This document shows, in pieces, positions 34,797 through 43,600 of a DNA stretch of 43,722 nt. The notes beneath the pieces are model-generated. The model made no database searches. It saw only the letters and a program-made list of their open reading frames with translations, and was not told the origin of the DNA. The DNA comes from a virus, in the IMG/VR virus record IMGVR_UViG_3300032296_001149, positions 1 through 43,722 of that record. The stretch is one strand, 5' to 3'. Position 1 is the stretch's first letter; every line of letters begins with the position of its first letter. Both the position numbers and the translations under genes were made by a program.

Positions 34797-35704
34797 TAAA
34801 TCACACCTGGCCTAATAATATTTTTTAAGTATTTGTCCAAAATTTTATCGACTATCATATTTCCAGTTCCTTCTAAAACCCTTTTATCAAATTCAATTTT
34901 ATATTGATCTGTGTTATATGACGTTACATATCTTTTATAGTAATCTAATTTTCCACATTTTAAATCTTCTATTAATAAGGTAGTTGCATATTCTACATCT
35001 GCTGGTACTGTTTTATATCCAGCATCTAAAATAAATATATAGTCATATCCTCTTGGAAAATCAACAACTCTTCCTGTTCCAACAGATCCTAAATCTCCAT
35101 ATGCTGGTGGTAAAACTATTGCGCCTTGCTCAACTCTATTATATTCATCTGCAACATATCTTTTAATTCCAGAATTATCTGCTGTAGAATTCCAAATATA
35201 TTCATTATCATCTGGTGTTTCAAAATCATAGACTAATATATTATTTTCGTAAACCTTTAATACCTTGTTAAAATCTTTCCAAATACTAAAGTAGTCAGAT
35301 CCTTGTCCTACGCCCTCTACAACTTGTTTTGAGTTATAAAAACCATCAGCAACAATAGTGTCAATTATTGATCTTGCGACCATTTCTAGTTGTTTATATT
35401 CTGCTACTTCTGATGCTGTTGAACCAAGAGAGTTTGGATTTACATATGGTCTTATTATATCAACATTATCCTCTACAACAATATTTTCATCTTCATCTAA
35501 AATTTGAAATAAAAACTTTCTGTCTAAAAGTAGTTCAGACTGAGCAAAACTATAGGTAACCTGAGAACTTGAATTTGATACTACGTTAGAACTTACAATT
35601 GCGTGATCAACCAAATCTTCAACGTAAATAGTATAGTTAGTGCTTGCTTCTGGTACATCCCAGGTAGTTACCTTTGGGTATGTAGGTACTCTTAATATAT
35701 CCAT
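34796..35704 (-). CDS. Head-tail connector (adaptor) protein
   Basis: The 302-aa protein has an extra N-terminal beta domain of about 95 residues. The adaptor-like part follows: 'EYKQLEMVARSIIDTIVADG', then 'VPADVEYATTLLIEDLKCGK' and a C-terminal 'EGTGNMIVDKILDKYL' helix. This helical core matches portal-ring adaptors (HK97 gp6/SPP1 gp15 type). The N-terminal extension ('NYTIYVEDLVDHAIVSSN') is unusual and may bind the head surface. It begins directly after the stop of the upstream gene. Confidence 0.6.
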   Translation of the reverse strand: MDILRVPTYPKVTTWDVPEASTNYTIYVEDLVDHAIVSSNVVSNSSSQVTYSFAQSELLLDRKFLFQILDEDENIVVEDNVDIIRPYVNPNSLGSTASEVAEYKQLEMVARSIIDTIVADGFYNSKQVVEGVGQGSDYFSIWKDFNKVLKVYENNILVYDFETPDDNEYIWNSTADNSGIKRYVADEYNRVEQGAIVLPPAYGDLGSVGTGRVVDFPRGYDYIFILDAGYKTVPADVEYATTLLIEDLKCGKLDYYKRYVTSYNTDQYKIEFDKRVLEGTGNMIVDKILDKYLKNIIRPGVI

Positions 35705-35995
35705 TTATAAACCATATTCCTTCGCTACCTCTTCTGGGTCAGCAATTCTCATTCCTGGCTTTGTTAGCCATTTTTCAGCATTGTGCTTTTCTACTATATT
35801 ATATCCTTTTAATACTTTTCCAACGCCTGACCAATATATATTTTTAGGAGAATATACTGCTACAGTCTCTTTTATAACTTTTTCTTTTTTTTCTGTTGTT
35901 TCTGAGAACGACTCTGAAGATACAGTAACAGTGCCAAATATGCCGTTACCAACTGATCCAAGGGCTTGTTTATTATTTTGTTTAACATCAGACAT
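35705..35995 (-). CDS. Hypothetical protein following the capsid gene
   Basis: The 96-aa protein has a Ser/Thr/Lys-rich first half and a C-terminal segment 'KWLTKPGMRIADPEEVAKEY' preceded by 'NIYWSGVGKVLKGYNIV'. Small genes of this kind often sit between capsid and connector genes in actinophages. It has its own promoter region and an AAGGAGG ribosome binding site 5 nt upstream. A head accessory role is possible. Confidence 0.6.
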   Translation of the reverse strand: MSDVKQNNKQALGSVGNGIFGTVTVSSESFSETTEKKEKVIKETVAVYSPKNIYWSGVGKVLKGYNIVEKHNAEKWLTKPGMRIADPEEVAKEYGL

Positions 35996-36012
35996 AGTAT
36001 CCTCCTTGTTGT

Positions 36013-36026
36013 ATTATATCATTATA
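36013..36026 (-). promoter_or_regulatory. Promoter (TATAATGATATAAT, tandem -10 boxes)
   Basis: Two overlapping -10 boxes follow the capsid terminator on the minus strand, the second part of a TGATATAAT motif (36013-36021). The transcript would carry the AAGGAGG site before the ATG at 35995 and serve the connector genes. Confidence 0.6.
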
Positions 36027-36035
36027 AATTGGAAA

Positions 36036-36065
36036 GGGGGACAAGAGAATTAACTCTTATCCCCC
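36036..36065 (-). terminator. Rho-independent terminator after the major capsid gene
   Basis: A perfect 12-bp stem (GGGGGATAAGAG / CTCTTGTCCCCC, one G-U pair) with a TTAATT loop lies 17 nt after the capsid stop. The following T-tract is short (TTT), so termination may be partial, letting some transcription continue. Confidence 0.75.
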
Positions 36066-36082
36066 AAAAAACTGTTTACAGA

Positions 36083-37228
36083 TTAGGAATCTGAAGCAGC
36101 ATCAGCGAATGCAATTGCATCCTGCTCTTCCCATTGAATACCAAAACGAACGAATACTGTATATTCTACAGTGTCCTTCTTTGGTTGGTACTCACGGTTT
36201 ACTGTGATGTCTCTTTGGAAACCCCATACACGGTTAGCAGGGAATGTCAAATCAACATATCCTGCTGGGTAGTAAGGAACTTCTTGAACGTCAACACCTA
36301 GAACACGAGTTGTACGTGCTCCACCGAATGTTTGACCCATACCATCTAAGTAATTTTGACGATTTGCTTGTGTGCTTCCTGGTACTTGACCAGCAAAAGC
36401 CTCAGCAACAGCATCTGCAAGAGTACCATTGTTCTTAACGATACCTTGGAAAGCATCTGTACCAGCATAGAACTTTAAGTTCTGCTTGATAGCACGATAC
36501 TTACGTGGCATTGCTAGAATGATGTCTTGCATAACTGGAGTTGTCCACGCATTATCAGTAACTGTTACTTCTGCTTCGTGAGCATCTCCATCGTTTTGTA
36601 CTTTGTGAACGAAACCTTCCATGATTGAAAGGAATGATCCTGTTGATCCGTCACCGTTAATGGCTAGATCTTCAATATCGTTACCAAATGCATTTGTCAT
36701 TAAGCGAACGATATGATCTTCAAGTGCAGCACCTTCGATGTTATCTTCTAGTGCTTCTGCAGAAACTTCCCAATCTAGACGAATCTTCTTGGTTGTAAGT
36801 TCTACCTTGCTGAATGTTGCTCCAGCGTTGGTGTAGTCACCAACTGCTTGTGAAGCAGCACGAATTACACGCTCACCAACGTTAACTTTTTCAAGTTCCA
36901 TTGTGTTAGCACGCATTGTTACACGACGGCCATCCTGTGCAAGTACTGTTGCGTCCCAAACATAGTCGATAAACCGACGTGCTTGTTCTGGACGAAGAAT
37001 ACCGCTACCAGCATCACCTGAAGGGTTAACTGCGTTTGGACCTGTTGTCACTCCTGACAGTGCAGTTGGAATATTTCCAATTACACCACCATCGGAGTAA
37101 TTGCCTGGCACGTTTGCTGCAGCATCTGAACCTGATGCGAATGCACCTTGACCTTGGTAAAGGCCTGGAGCAGTTCCACCAATGTTGCCACTAGTACCTG
37201 GCTGATTTTTCTTGATTTCTTCCGACAT
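36083..37228 (-). CDS. Major capsid protein (HK97 fold)
   Basis: The 381-aa protein follows the protease-scaffold gene and is followed by a terminator, as for the abundant shell protein. An HK97-fold shell is supported by the length, the position, a helical stretch ('LEDNIEGAALEDHIVRLMTN') and 'IIYxxP'-like segments ('QDIILAMPRKYRAI'), then 'YTVFVRFGIQWEEQDAIAFA' near the end. I chose the ATG at 37228 because AGGAGGTG lies 5 nt upstream; the frame is also open further upstream, but that part overlaps the scaffold gene. Codons are the most host-like here (CGT for Arg). The N-terminus is Gly/Ala/Pro-rich. Confidence 0.92.
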   Translation of the reverse strand: MSEEIKKNQPGTSGNIGGTAPGLYQGQGAFASGSDAAANVPGNYSDGGVIGNIPTALSGVTTGPNAVNPSGDAGSGILRPEQARRFIDYVWDATVLAQDGRRVTMRANTMELEKVNVGERVIRAASQAVGDYTNAGATFSKVELTTKKIRLDWEVSAEALEDNIEGAALEDHIVRLMTNAFGNDIEDLAINGDGSTGSFLSIMEGFVHKVQNDGDAHEAEVTVTDNAWTTPVMQDIILAMPRKYRAIKQNLKFYAGTDAFQGIVKNNGTLADAVAEAFAGQVPGSTQANRQNYLDGMGQTFGGARTTRVLGVDVQEVPYYPAGYVDLTFPANRVWGFQRDITVNREYQPKKDTVEYTVFVRFGIQWEEQDAIAFADAASDS

Positions 37229-37253
37229 TATTACACCTCCTAGTGATTTAAAC

Positions 37254-37835
37254 TTATCGAAATAAGTCGGCTGTTTTGAGGAAACGACCGCCCCATAGGG
37301 ATTTCTCAACCATTTCTGGTTGCTCTTGAACAATCTCACCGAGATCGCCAGATTTTCGGAATGCTGTGTCTGCTTCAACAGCGTCAACACGCTTTCCAAA
37401 CTCACTAAATTCGTCTTTTGCTGCAGCAACATCTTGTGATACTGCATCAACTGACTTTGTAATTGCATTAACCTGCTCTTGTAGAGACTTAACGGTTGCA
37501 ACTAGATCGCTAAAGGCTGATGTGAGAGTATTTTTGATTTCTGTAACTGCTTCTGCAATTACTTCATCCGACTTAGATACCTCTTCAGTCTTAACTTCAG
37601 CAACTACCTCTTCAGACTTAGCAACTTCTGCAACCACTGGCTCTTCTGCCTTAGTTACTTCTGCTACTACAGCCTGCTCGGTTGTTGAAATTACTTCTGC
37701 TGCAATATCTTCTGATTTTGCAACTTCAGCAGTTTCGACTAAGGCATCTGCCTGCGGAGCGACCTGAACATCTTCAACAATAGCATCAGATTTCTCAACG
37801 ATCTCTGTTACTTCTTTCTTTGTTGTTTTTGCCAT
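37254..37835 (-). CDS. Nested scaffold protein (internal start within protease gene)
   Basis: Inside the protease-scaffold frame the ATG at 37835 (Met252, 'MAKTTKKEV') has AAGGAGG 8 nt upstream, one of the best ribosome binding sites in the window. The Shine-Dalgarno is encoded by Lys-Glu-Glu codons just before. The 193-aa product would contain only the acidic coiled-coil scaffold, free of the protease. Phage lambda makes its scaffold (Nu3) from its protease gene (C) in the same way, so a high scaffold-to-protease ratio is expected. Translation from this site is inferred. Confidence 0.75.
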   Translation of the reverse strand: MAKTTKKEVTEIVEKSDAIVEDVQVAPQADALVETAEVAKSEDIAAEVISTTEQAVVAEVTKAEEPVVAEVAKSEEVVAEVKTEEVSKSDEVIAEAVTEIKNTLTSAFSDLVATVKSLQEQVNAITKSVDAVSQDVAAAKDEFSEFGKRVDAVEADTAFRKSGDLGEIVQEQPEMVEKSLWGGRFLKTADLFR

Positions 37836-38588
37836 AGGATTTTCCTCCTTGTCTATCTTAGAAATACTTGTGCCTTTAGCACTTTCGACTAAGAATTTTA
37901 TCATGCTTGTTTTCTCGTTGTCTGTTTTTTCAACGAAACCTATATTTTGCATTTGGATTCCAGATGTAGGGCTTACCTCTGATTCATTTTCTGAAATCAT
38001 AACAATCCCAGATTCTTTATCCCAGAAAACATTTTCAATTGCTGTTTCCATACCTTTTACAATATCTACACCGTCTACCTTTTCTACAGATACAATATTT
38101 GCAAATTGGTTGGCTGGACTATCTACTAATGATAGTTCTACTAAATCATAATCTTTAATAACTCTAATTTGTTTTTGTACTTGATCATCATATGCTTGGT
38201 CCCACTTATTCATTCTTCCACCAATTGAAAAACCTGTATATGTTCCGTCTAAAACCTTTTCCCATGCATCTTGTGCACCTTTTGATATATATGCAGAAAC
38301 TAAAACTCCGCTATACATTGTTTCTGAATCTGCATCATAATATTTATCCTCTTTAAATGAAACCATTTTTCCTACAGCGGATGGCTGATGCATTTCACGA
38401 ATATTTCCACGAAACTTTTTAAATGCTTTTAAACTTGCCTCTGTTGTAACAATATCATCTTGCTTATCAACGTTATCTAGTGTGGCAAATCCTGAGACGG
38501 TGCGTCTCTCTTTATCTACCTTGCTAAAAGGCATTGAAAGGCGAAGTTGTTCGCCCTCAGTATTCCATTGGGCTTTAGATATAGTCAT
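37254..38588 (-). CDS. Prohead protease-scaffold fusion (XkdF-like)
   Basis: The 444-aa protein joins an N-terminal XkdF-like serine protease domain (~residues 1-175) to an acidic, Ala/Val/Glu-rich scaffold. Protease features are 'REMHQPSAVGKMVSF' (likely catalytic His), 'GTYTGFSIGGRM' (likely Ser) and 'LVELSLVDSPANQFA'. The rest is highly repetitive ('VAEVAKSEEVVAEVKTEEV') and coiled-coil-like, ending in 'LFR'. The protease trims scaffold and capsid during maturation. An internal start at 37835 can give the scaffold alone. A TATAAT box lies 10 nt upstream of the ATG. Confidence 0.85.
   Translation of the reverse strand: MTISKAQWNTEGEQLRLSMPFSKVDKERRTVSGFATLDNVDKQDDIVTTEASLKAFKKFRGNIREMHQPSAVGKMVSFKEDKYYDADSETMYSGVLVSAYISKGAQDAWEKVLDGTYTGFSIGGRMNKWDQAYDDQVQKQIRVIKDYDLVELSLVDSPANQFANIVSVEKVDGVDIVKGMETAIENVFWDKESGIVMISENESEVSPTSGIQMQNIGFVEKTDNEKTSMIKFLVESAKGTSISKIDKEENPMAKTTKKEVTEIVEKSDAIVEDVQVAPQADALVETAEVAKSEDIAAEVISTTEQAVVAEVTKAEEPVVAEVAKSEEVVAEVKTEEVSKSDEVIAEAVTEIKNTLTSAFSDLVATVKSLQEQVNAITKSVDAVSQDVAAAKDEFSEFGKRVDAVEADTAFRKSGDLGEIVQEQPEMVEKSLWGGRFLKTADLFR
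37560..37740 (-). repeat. Degenerate acidic repeat in scaffold coding region
   Basis: The scaffold segment repeats a short unit of the form VAEVxKxEE several times, seen in DNA as recurring ACTTCTGC/TCTTCAGAC blocks on the plus strand. It encodes coiled-coil-like heptads and is not a mobile element. Confidence 0.6.
37844..37850 (-). promoter_or_regulatory. Internal ribosome binding site for the nested scaffold
   Basis: AAGGAGG on the minus strand lies 8 nt before the in-frame ATG at 37835 in the middle of the protease-scaffold gene. It decides the nested start. Confidence 0.75.
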
Positions 38589-38598
38589 ACTAGTATAT

Positions 38599-38604
38599 AT
38601 TATA
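38599..38604 (-). promoter_or_regulatory. -10 box TATAAT upstream of the protease gene
   Basis: TATAAT lies 10 nt before the ATG at 38588 in the 40-nt gap after the portal gene, and a TATACT sits 3 nt before the ATG. The leader would be only a few bases; no clear ribosome binding site is seen. Confidence 0.45.
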
Positions 38605-38628
38605 GGGCACTTTTTTACGATATCTCAG

Positions 38629-40218
38629 TTATTGAGACGATCTGCCTTCACCCTTTGGATTTCTTCCTGACACTGTTGCTGCCCCGTCAGATTGACTATT
38701 TGTTCTTTCAGAATCCCTTTGTCTATTAGCAGTTTCATTTGCTGCGTCTTGTGGTTTTAGTTGAAAAGGCTCATCTCCATGTGGAGCCTGTGGCAATCCT
38801 AATTGCTGTCTGGCTTCATTAGGAAGCATAACTTGAGTCTTTACGTATCTCTCAAGAATTTGTGATTGAGCAATTTCATCTGTGAGAGTTAATTCGTTAA
38901 ATTTAAATTCTAGAATATCTGTCTTTTCACGAATAACTTTGTTAATCATTTTTTCTAATTGACGCTGTGCTGGTCTTGCAACCTGCTCTTTGAATGTACG
39001 ATCTTGTGCCAAGGCTGCTGCGATTGCTGATGAGTCAGAGCCACCTAATTTAGACAGTGGCACTTGATGTGCAACTAAAATATCATCACGATTTTGTTTT
39101 CTGTATTCTTTAAAAGAACCATCCTGGATGCCATTTTCAATTGGCTCCATATTAAATTCAACTTTATTTGTATCGCTATCTCCAGGAAGTGGTATGTACA
39201 ATGTTCTATGAGATTGGCCTTTTAGACTTGTTTGTAAAAATCTAAACATTTTGTCTTCAGCATCTGCAGAAAGTTTTGCGCCCTTTAATGTAACTGCGTA
39301 TCGTGGAACAGCCTTATTAGAAAAGTAATCAATATTATATTGAGATGCTAATTGGTCCCCATGTAATGAAGATATAGCAGAAATAATATCTGGTACTCCA
39401 TAAAATGTATTTAGTGGTGAGTATTGTTTAAAATGAATGATTTCATTTGGACGATTATCTGCTGTAACTGGATTAGGATTCTTAGCCCCAAAATTTCTAA
39501 AATAGACCACTTTGTTTGCAATAATTTGAACAAATCCATCACGCATGCGACGCACACGCATAGTCGTTGCTGGGATATGCCCAACATATCCAATTTCTCC
39601 TCTTATAGTTCTTCCAATTTCTAAATAACCGTTTCCAGTTGCTTGAACATCTGTATAAACTTTTTCCATGGTTGTTGTAAATGAATCATCTGTGTTTAAA
39701 CTTTCTAACCAGTCAGTTAGTTCAATTTTTGATCTTTCAATTCTTTTACGAGCACGATCAGTTGCTGAACTGTCAATAGAAGATTCTAACTTTAACATTG
39801 TTCTAGGGGATATTTCAAACCTATATCCTAAGCCAACTATATTTTCTACTTTTGCATCAATTGCAGCGTGGTTAGCAAATGATGTATCATAATAGTTTGC
39901 TAACTCATAAACATTCCATGGCGGTGTAATAACATCAAACAAACCATATGCATTTCTATATAGTGTTCCTGGATTAATTTCTTTTGACTGAGCACCATTA
40001 ATACCAGAACTAACAGCATTAGCACTATCCATGTATGCAGGAGATGCTTCTACCTTTGACATTCTTGATGCACGACGTTTAAAGTTATTATCTAGGCCAG
40101 ATAAGTTTTTTAACTCATCCCAAGTTTTATTAAAAGGATCGCTTTTTTTAAATTGAGCCTCTGCATCAATTGGCTCATCAATTCTTGCTGATACTCTATA
40201 TTCTTTTTCTTCACTCAT
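38629..40218 (-). CDS. Portal protein (PBSX/XkdE-like)
   Basis: The 529-aa protein forms the dodecameric vertex ring through which DNA enters and leaves the head. It carries portal-like segments 'DVITPPWNVYELANYYDTS' (N-terminal), 'NGYLEIGRTIRGEIGYVGHI', 'FGVPD'-like 'TFYGVPDIISAI', and 'ILVAHQVPLSKLGG' before a helical C-terminus. The 'QLGLPQAPHGDEPF' end and a disordered polar tail are usual. The pairing with an XkdF-like protease matches the PBSX group. The start shares TAATG with the upstream gene. Confidence 0.92.
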   Translation of the reverse strand: MSEEKEYRVSARIDEPIDAEAQFKKSDPFNKTWDELKNLSGLDNNFKRRASRMSKVEASPAYMDSANAVSSGINGAQSKEINPGTLYRNAYGLFDVITPPWNVYELANYYDTSFANHAAIDAKVENIVGLGYRFEISPRTMLKLESSIDSSATDRARKRIERSKIELTDWLESLNTDDSFTTTMEKVYTDVQATGNGYLEIGRTIRGEIGYVGHIPATTMRVRRMRDGFVQIIANKVVYFRNFGAKNPNPVTADNRPNEIIHFKQYSPLNTFYGVPDIISAISSLHGDQLASQYNIDYFSNKAVPRYAVTLKGAKLSADAEDKMFRFLQTSLKGQSHRTLYIPLPGDSDTNKVEFNMEPIENGIQDGSFKEYRKQNRDDILVAHQVPLSKLGGSDSSAIAAALAQDRTFKEQVARPAQRQLEKMINKVIREKTDILEFKFNELTLTDEIAQSQILERYVKTQVMLPNEARQQLGLPQAPHGDEPFQLKPQDAANETANRQRDSERTNSQSDGAATVSGRNPKGEGRSSQ

Positions 40219-40622
40219 TAGTCGTCAGATCCCCATTTCTTTACAGTTTGTTGTGCTGCATGAACTGCACCCAAATCATTCATGTTTGGAATTAAACCTT
40301 GTGACATTCTATCTTTTTGTTCTGAATACTCTTCTTCAGTAACCCTATTTAAACCAGGAACAAAAACACATTGTCCATCACCAGGATCTCCGTAATATTT
40401 TGCTGCCTGAGTTAACTCTGAGATTTTAGATATGTCACCTTTCATGGATGGAACATTAAGAACTGACCCAGTCCCGTCAGTAAACCATTTTCCGTTTGCT
40501 TTTTTATAAACATAAAGCCCCCAGTTATAGTTTTTTTCAATTACCTTTATACGAGATTCTCCAACCTGACCTTTCATTTTAGGTCTAGGTTTGCTATTTT
40601 TTTTGTTTGGTCGCTGATTCAT
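40218..40622 (-). CDS. Hypothetical protein upstream of portal
   Basis: The 134-aa protein begins with a strongly basic tail ('NQRPNKKNSKPRPKMKG'), then a folded part with 'NWGLYVYKKANGKWFTDGTG' and a polar end. I chose the second ATG (40622) because the TATACT box lies 7 nt upstream of it; an ATG at 40628 would lie inside the expected promoter-to-start space. No ribosome binding site is present. The basic N-terminus suggests nucleic-acid or prohead contacts. Function unknown. Confidence 0.6.
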   Translation of the reverse strand: MNQRPNKKNSKPRPKMKGQVGESRIKVIEKNYNWGLYVYKKANGKWFTDGTGSVLNVPSMKGDISKISELTQAAKYYGDPGDGQCVFVPGLNRVTEEEYSEQKDRMSQGLIPNMNDLGAVHAAQQTVKKWGSDD

Positions 40623-40629
40623 AACCATC

Positions 40630-40635
40630 AGTATA
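40630..40635 (-). promoter_or_regulatory. Extended -10 box (TGGTATACT) before the head genes
   Basis: TATACT with a TG element one base upstream (TGG-TATACT) lies 7 nt before the ATG at 40622 and just after the stop of the adhesin gene. It probably starts the head-gene transcript as a near-leaderless mRNA. Confidence 0.55.
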
Positions 40636-40640
40636 CCATA

Positions 40641-43600
40641 TTAGACTGGTATGACGGTCTGTGTTTGCCAAGATGTGTCTGAATATATTTTTACAGAGTC
40701 TGCTGTAAAATTAAGACTTTCTTGTGTATTGCTATCAATTATAAACTTATTTCTACCAATGTAGGTCTCGTATACGGTTGCTGGATTTACTCCGTATAAT
40801 TCTGAAGAAGATAGAACTAAAACCCCGTCCCAATTATAAGATGTATACCAGTATGTCCAATATAAATCTGATACCCCACTATTTTTTACTCTAAGCCAAG
40901 GTCGATAAACTTTGCTCTGAATGTCCTGTAAAGCAGTAGATTGATAATTAGTAATATTGTTAAAAACAAAAGGACCATTTAAATTTATATACCCTAAGAA
41001 ATTGTCCATATTAATACTATTTGCAAAAGAAACTCCAACAACAGACCACTCTTTTGCCTCCAAGACTGGATCTTTTACTAAGCCTCCGTTAATATAAAAT
41101 GCAAGACCATTTACCTGTTGTCCAGTTGATTTATTAACAGCAAACAATTTACCCCTATCGCCTTTTTCGCTGACCGCAGAAACAAAAAATTGAATTGTGT
41201 CGTTTTTGTGCTCTAATTCAAAAACTTGTGTTGCCCCATAAGTAAACTTGTCAAAGTCGTACCTTAGCCACATCTGCAAAGCAGTTACTCTATAACTATT
41301 TGAAAGGCTTCTATTTATTGGAATTCCGATACCTCTATTTACATATGGGTGAAACGATCCTCTTATTTCTATTCCGCTTTTTCTTGTTGAGTATAAATAG
41401 GGAACACTTTCTTTAAAAATACTAATAGGATTTTTTGCCTTATAATCATAATATATTCCAGATTTTTTATATGGGTATATTGGGGTTCCAAACCTTGTTC
41501 CAATTTTTGTTGCACTATTATGATCAAATGCCTGTGAAGCAATTTCTAATTTTTTTAACCCTATGTTTTTATTTTGAGTTCCCTTTAAATTAAAAACCAA
41601 ATGCACAACAACTGCTAATAAATTAAAATCTACTCCTGTTGGGGGATAGATAATTGTATTGTCTGCAACTTCAAAAACTGTATTTTGCCAATTTGAATAG
41701 TTTGATATGTTTAATATTTTGTCATTTCTTAGTGGCTCAATAATAGAAAAATCATTTAAGTTTTTATTGGCACCATTTGCAATATACTGAATGCTTATAT
41801 AACTTTTAACTGCAGAGTTGTCTGTATTATAAAAATATGACTTAACAGATTTTTGTTCAATATCTTCATAGTTTTCCCAGCCAGAAAATAAAGCATTGTC
41901 TAATTGATTATATGATCTTTGGACGGTATGATCATAAGTAAGTTCCAAATCATTGTACTCCCAGTCTGCTTCTTGTTCTGTGGAATAAATAACTGTAGGG
42001 GAAGGATAGTCTATGTTAAATTGTAATAAATCAAGATCGTAGTATTTTTCACCATTAAGGTCATTAATATATGATCCAAAATACGATAAAGGAATGTAAT
42101 CTTCCCAATATCCAGCAGATGCTGTGTCTAAATAAAACTTATCATATCTCAATTCAGAAATCAAGGTATATGTAGATGTGTGAGACATAAAACTATTTCC
42201 TGTAGTTATATCTGCTAAACCATTTGAGGTAAATAGATCAGTAACCAAACTAGAGTTGTAATTACTAAAAATATGAAATTTATAAAATTTACCCCTAAAG
42301 TTTTCAAGACCATTGCTGTTTGCACCCAAATAAATCCTTAATCTATTTCTACTTCCAAAAAATGCTGACAGATTAGAACCAAAATGCTCGATCATTTTTG
42401 TTAACTTAAATCCAACTGGTAAATATGTATCTGGCAATATTGACGCACTTTCACTTAGCGTTGTTACATTATTGTTATATGAAAAATAATACTTTATTAC
42501 ATCATCTTCTAATGTTGTTTTAAAATAGTTTCCATTGTCAATGTTATAAATTTGAAATATTGTCTGAATATCTTCTGATGCTTCGTCAAATTTTATAACG
42601 CTAACAAGTCCGTGAATATCTTCTTTAATTATAGAAAAATTATCAAAATATGCATATGTTTTTTTATTGTCCCAATCTTCATTTGGCCTAAATGTAAAAT
42701 AATTAACAGGTTCATCTTGTATTAAATAATTGTCATTTATAAATTTTTCATTTGTATAATCATCTAAAAAAATTGTTGGCAAGTTGTATTTTGCAAGCGA
42801 CATTGTTTTTTCTGTAATAAAAAGATTATCTGTTGTTGCCTGAGCCCATTTTCCCATATTTGGATATGTATAATTTGCTGAATATTCTGCAAAAGGATAA
42901 TCTATATATGCTGATGTTGCCCCATAGGCTGAATTGATTGTTTCAGGAGAGACGACGGCTTGTCCATATACCCATCTTTTTTTTGCTACAAGATCTGCTA
43001 CTAAATATGAATAAATAGCAATACAGTCTATTTCGTATGGACTAGTATTATCATAGGAATAAAATCCTAGCCAGTCTAACTCTTTATCAGACTCATCAAA
43101 CTCTAATGGCAAATCTATACTTGACATATCAAGATTTAATGAAATAACTTGCTCACCATTAATTAATAAAGAAGCGTTGTTAGTAGAAAGTTTTATTTGA
43201 ACTAGCATTGGCCTATACCACTCTCCCACATAATGAGAAGCAAAATATTTTCCAACAACAAGCGTTATAAATCCATCTTCTACATATATTCCGTCTGTTG
43301 ACCCAATTGGACCAAAAATTCTTAATGCGGTATTTGAATCACAATTAATTCTCATCCACATTTCTACTGTATATTCTTTATATCTTCCTGTTTCGTTTAA
43401 AAAGCCAAATCCCGGAATTATTAAAGATGGATTATTAGTATTCGGAATAATTTTTGTAATGCTGTCTGATCCATACACCATGGGAATACTTGAATTTTTA
43501 GCAGTTAGGCTATTATTGTTTACTAAATAATACCCACTCTGTATTCCCAGAGCGTAAGAGTTTAAATTTACAACACCATCTACTCCAGTCAATGCAATGT

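Noticed and set aside
37229-37501. Upstream open extension of the capsid gene
   Set aside because: It overlaps the scaffold gene in another frame, and a strong AGGAGGTG site marks the ATG at 37228.
37366-37767. Plus-strand open frame opposite the scaffold repeats
   Set aside because: Ser/Thr/Ala low-complexity antisense of the acidic repeat; no promoter or ribosome binding site.
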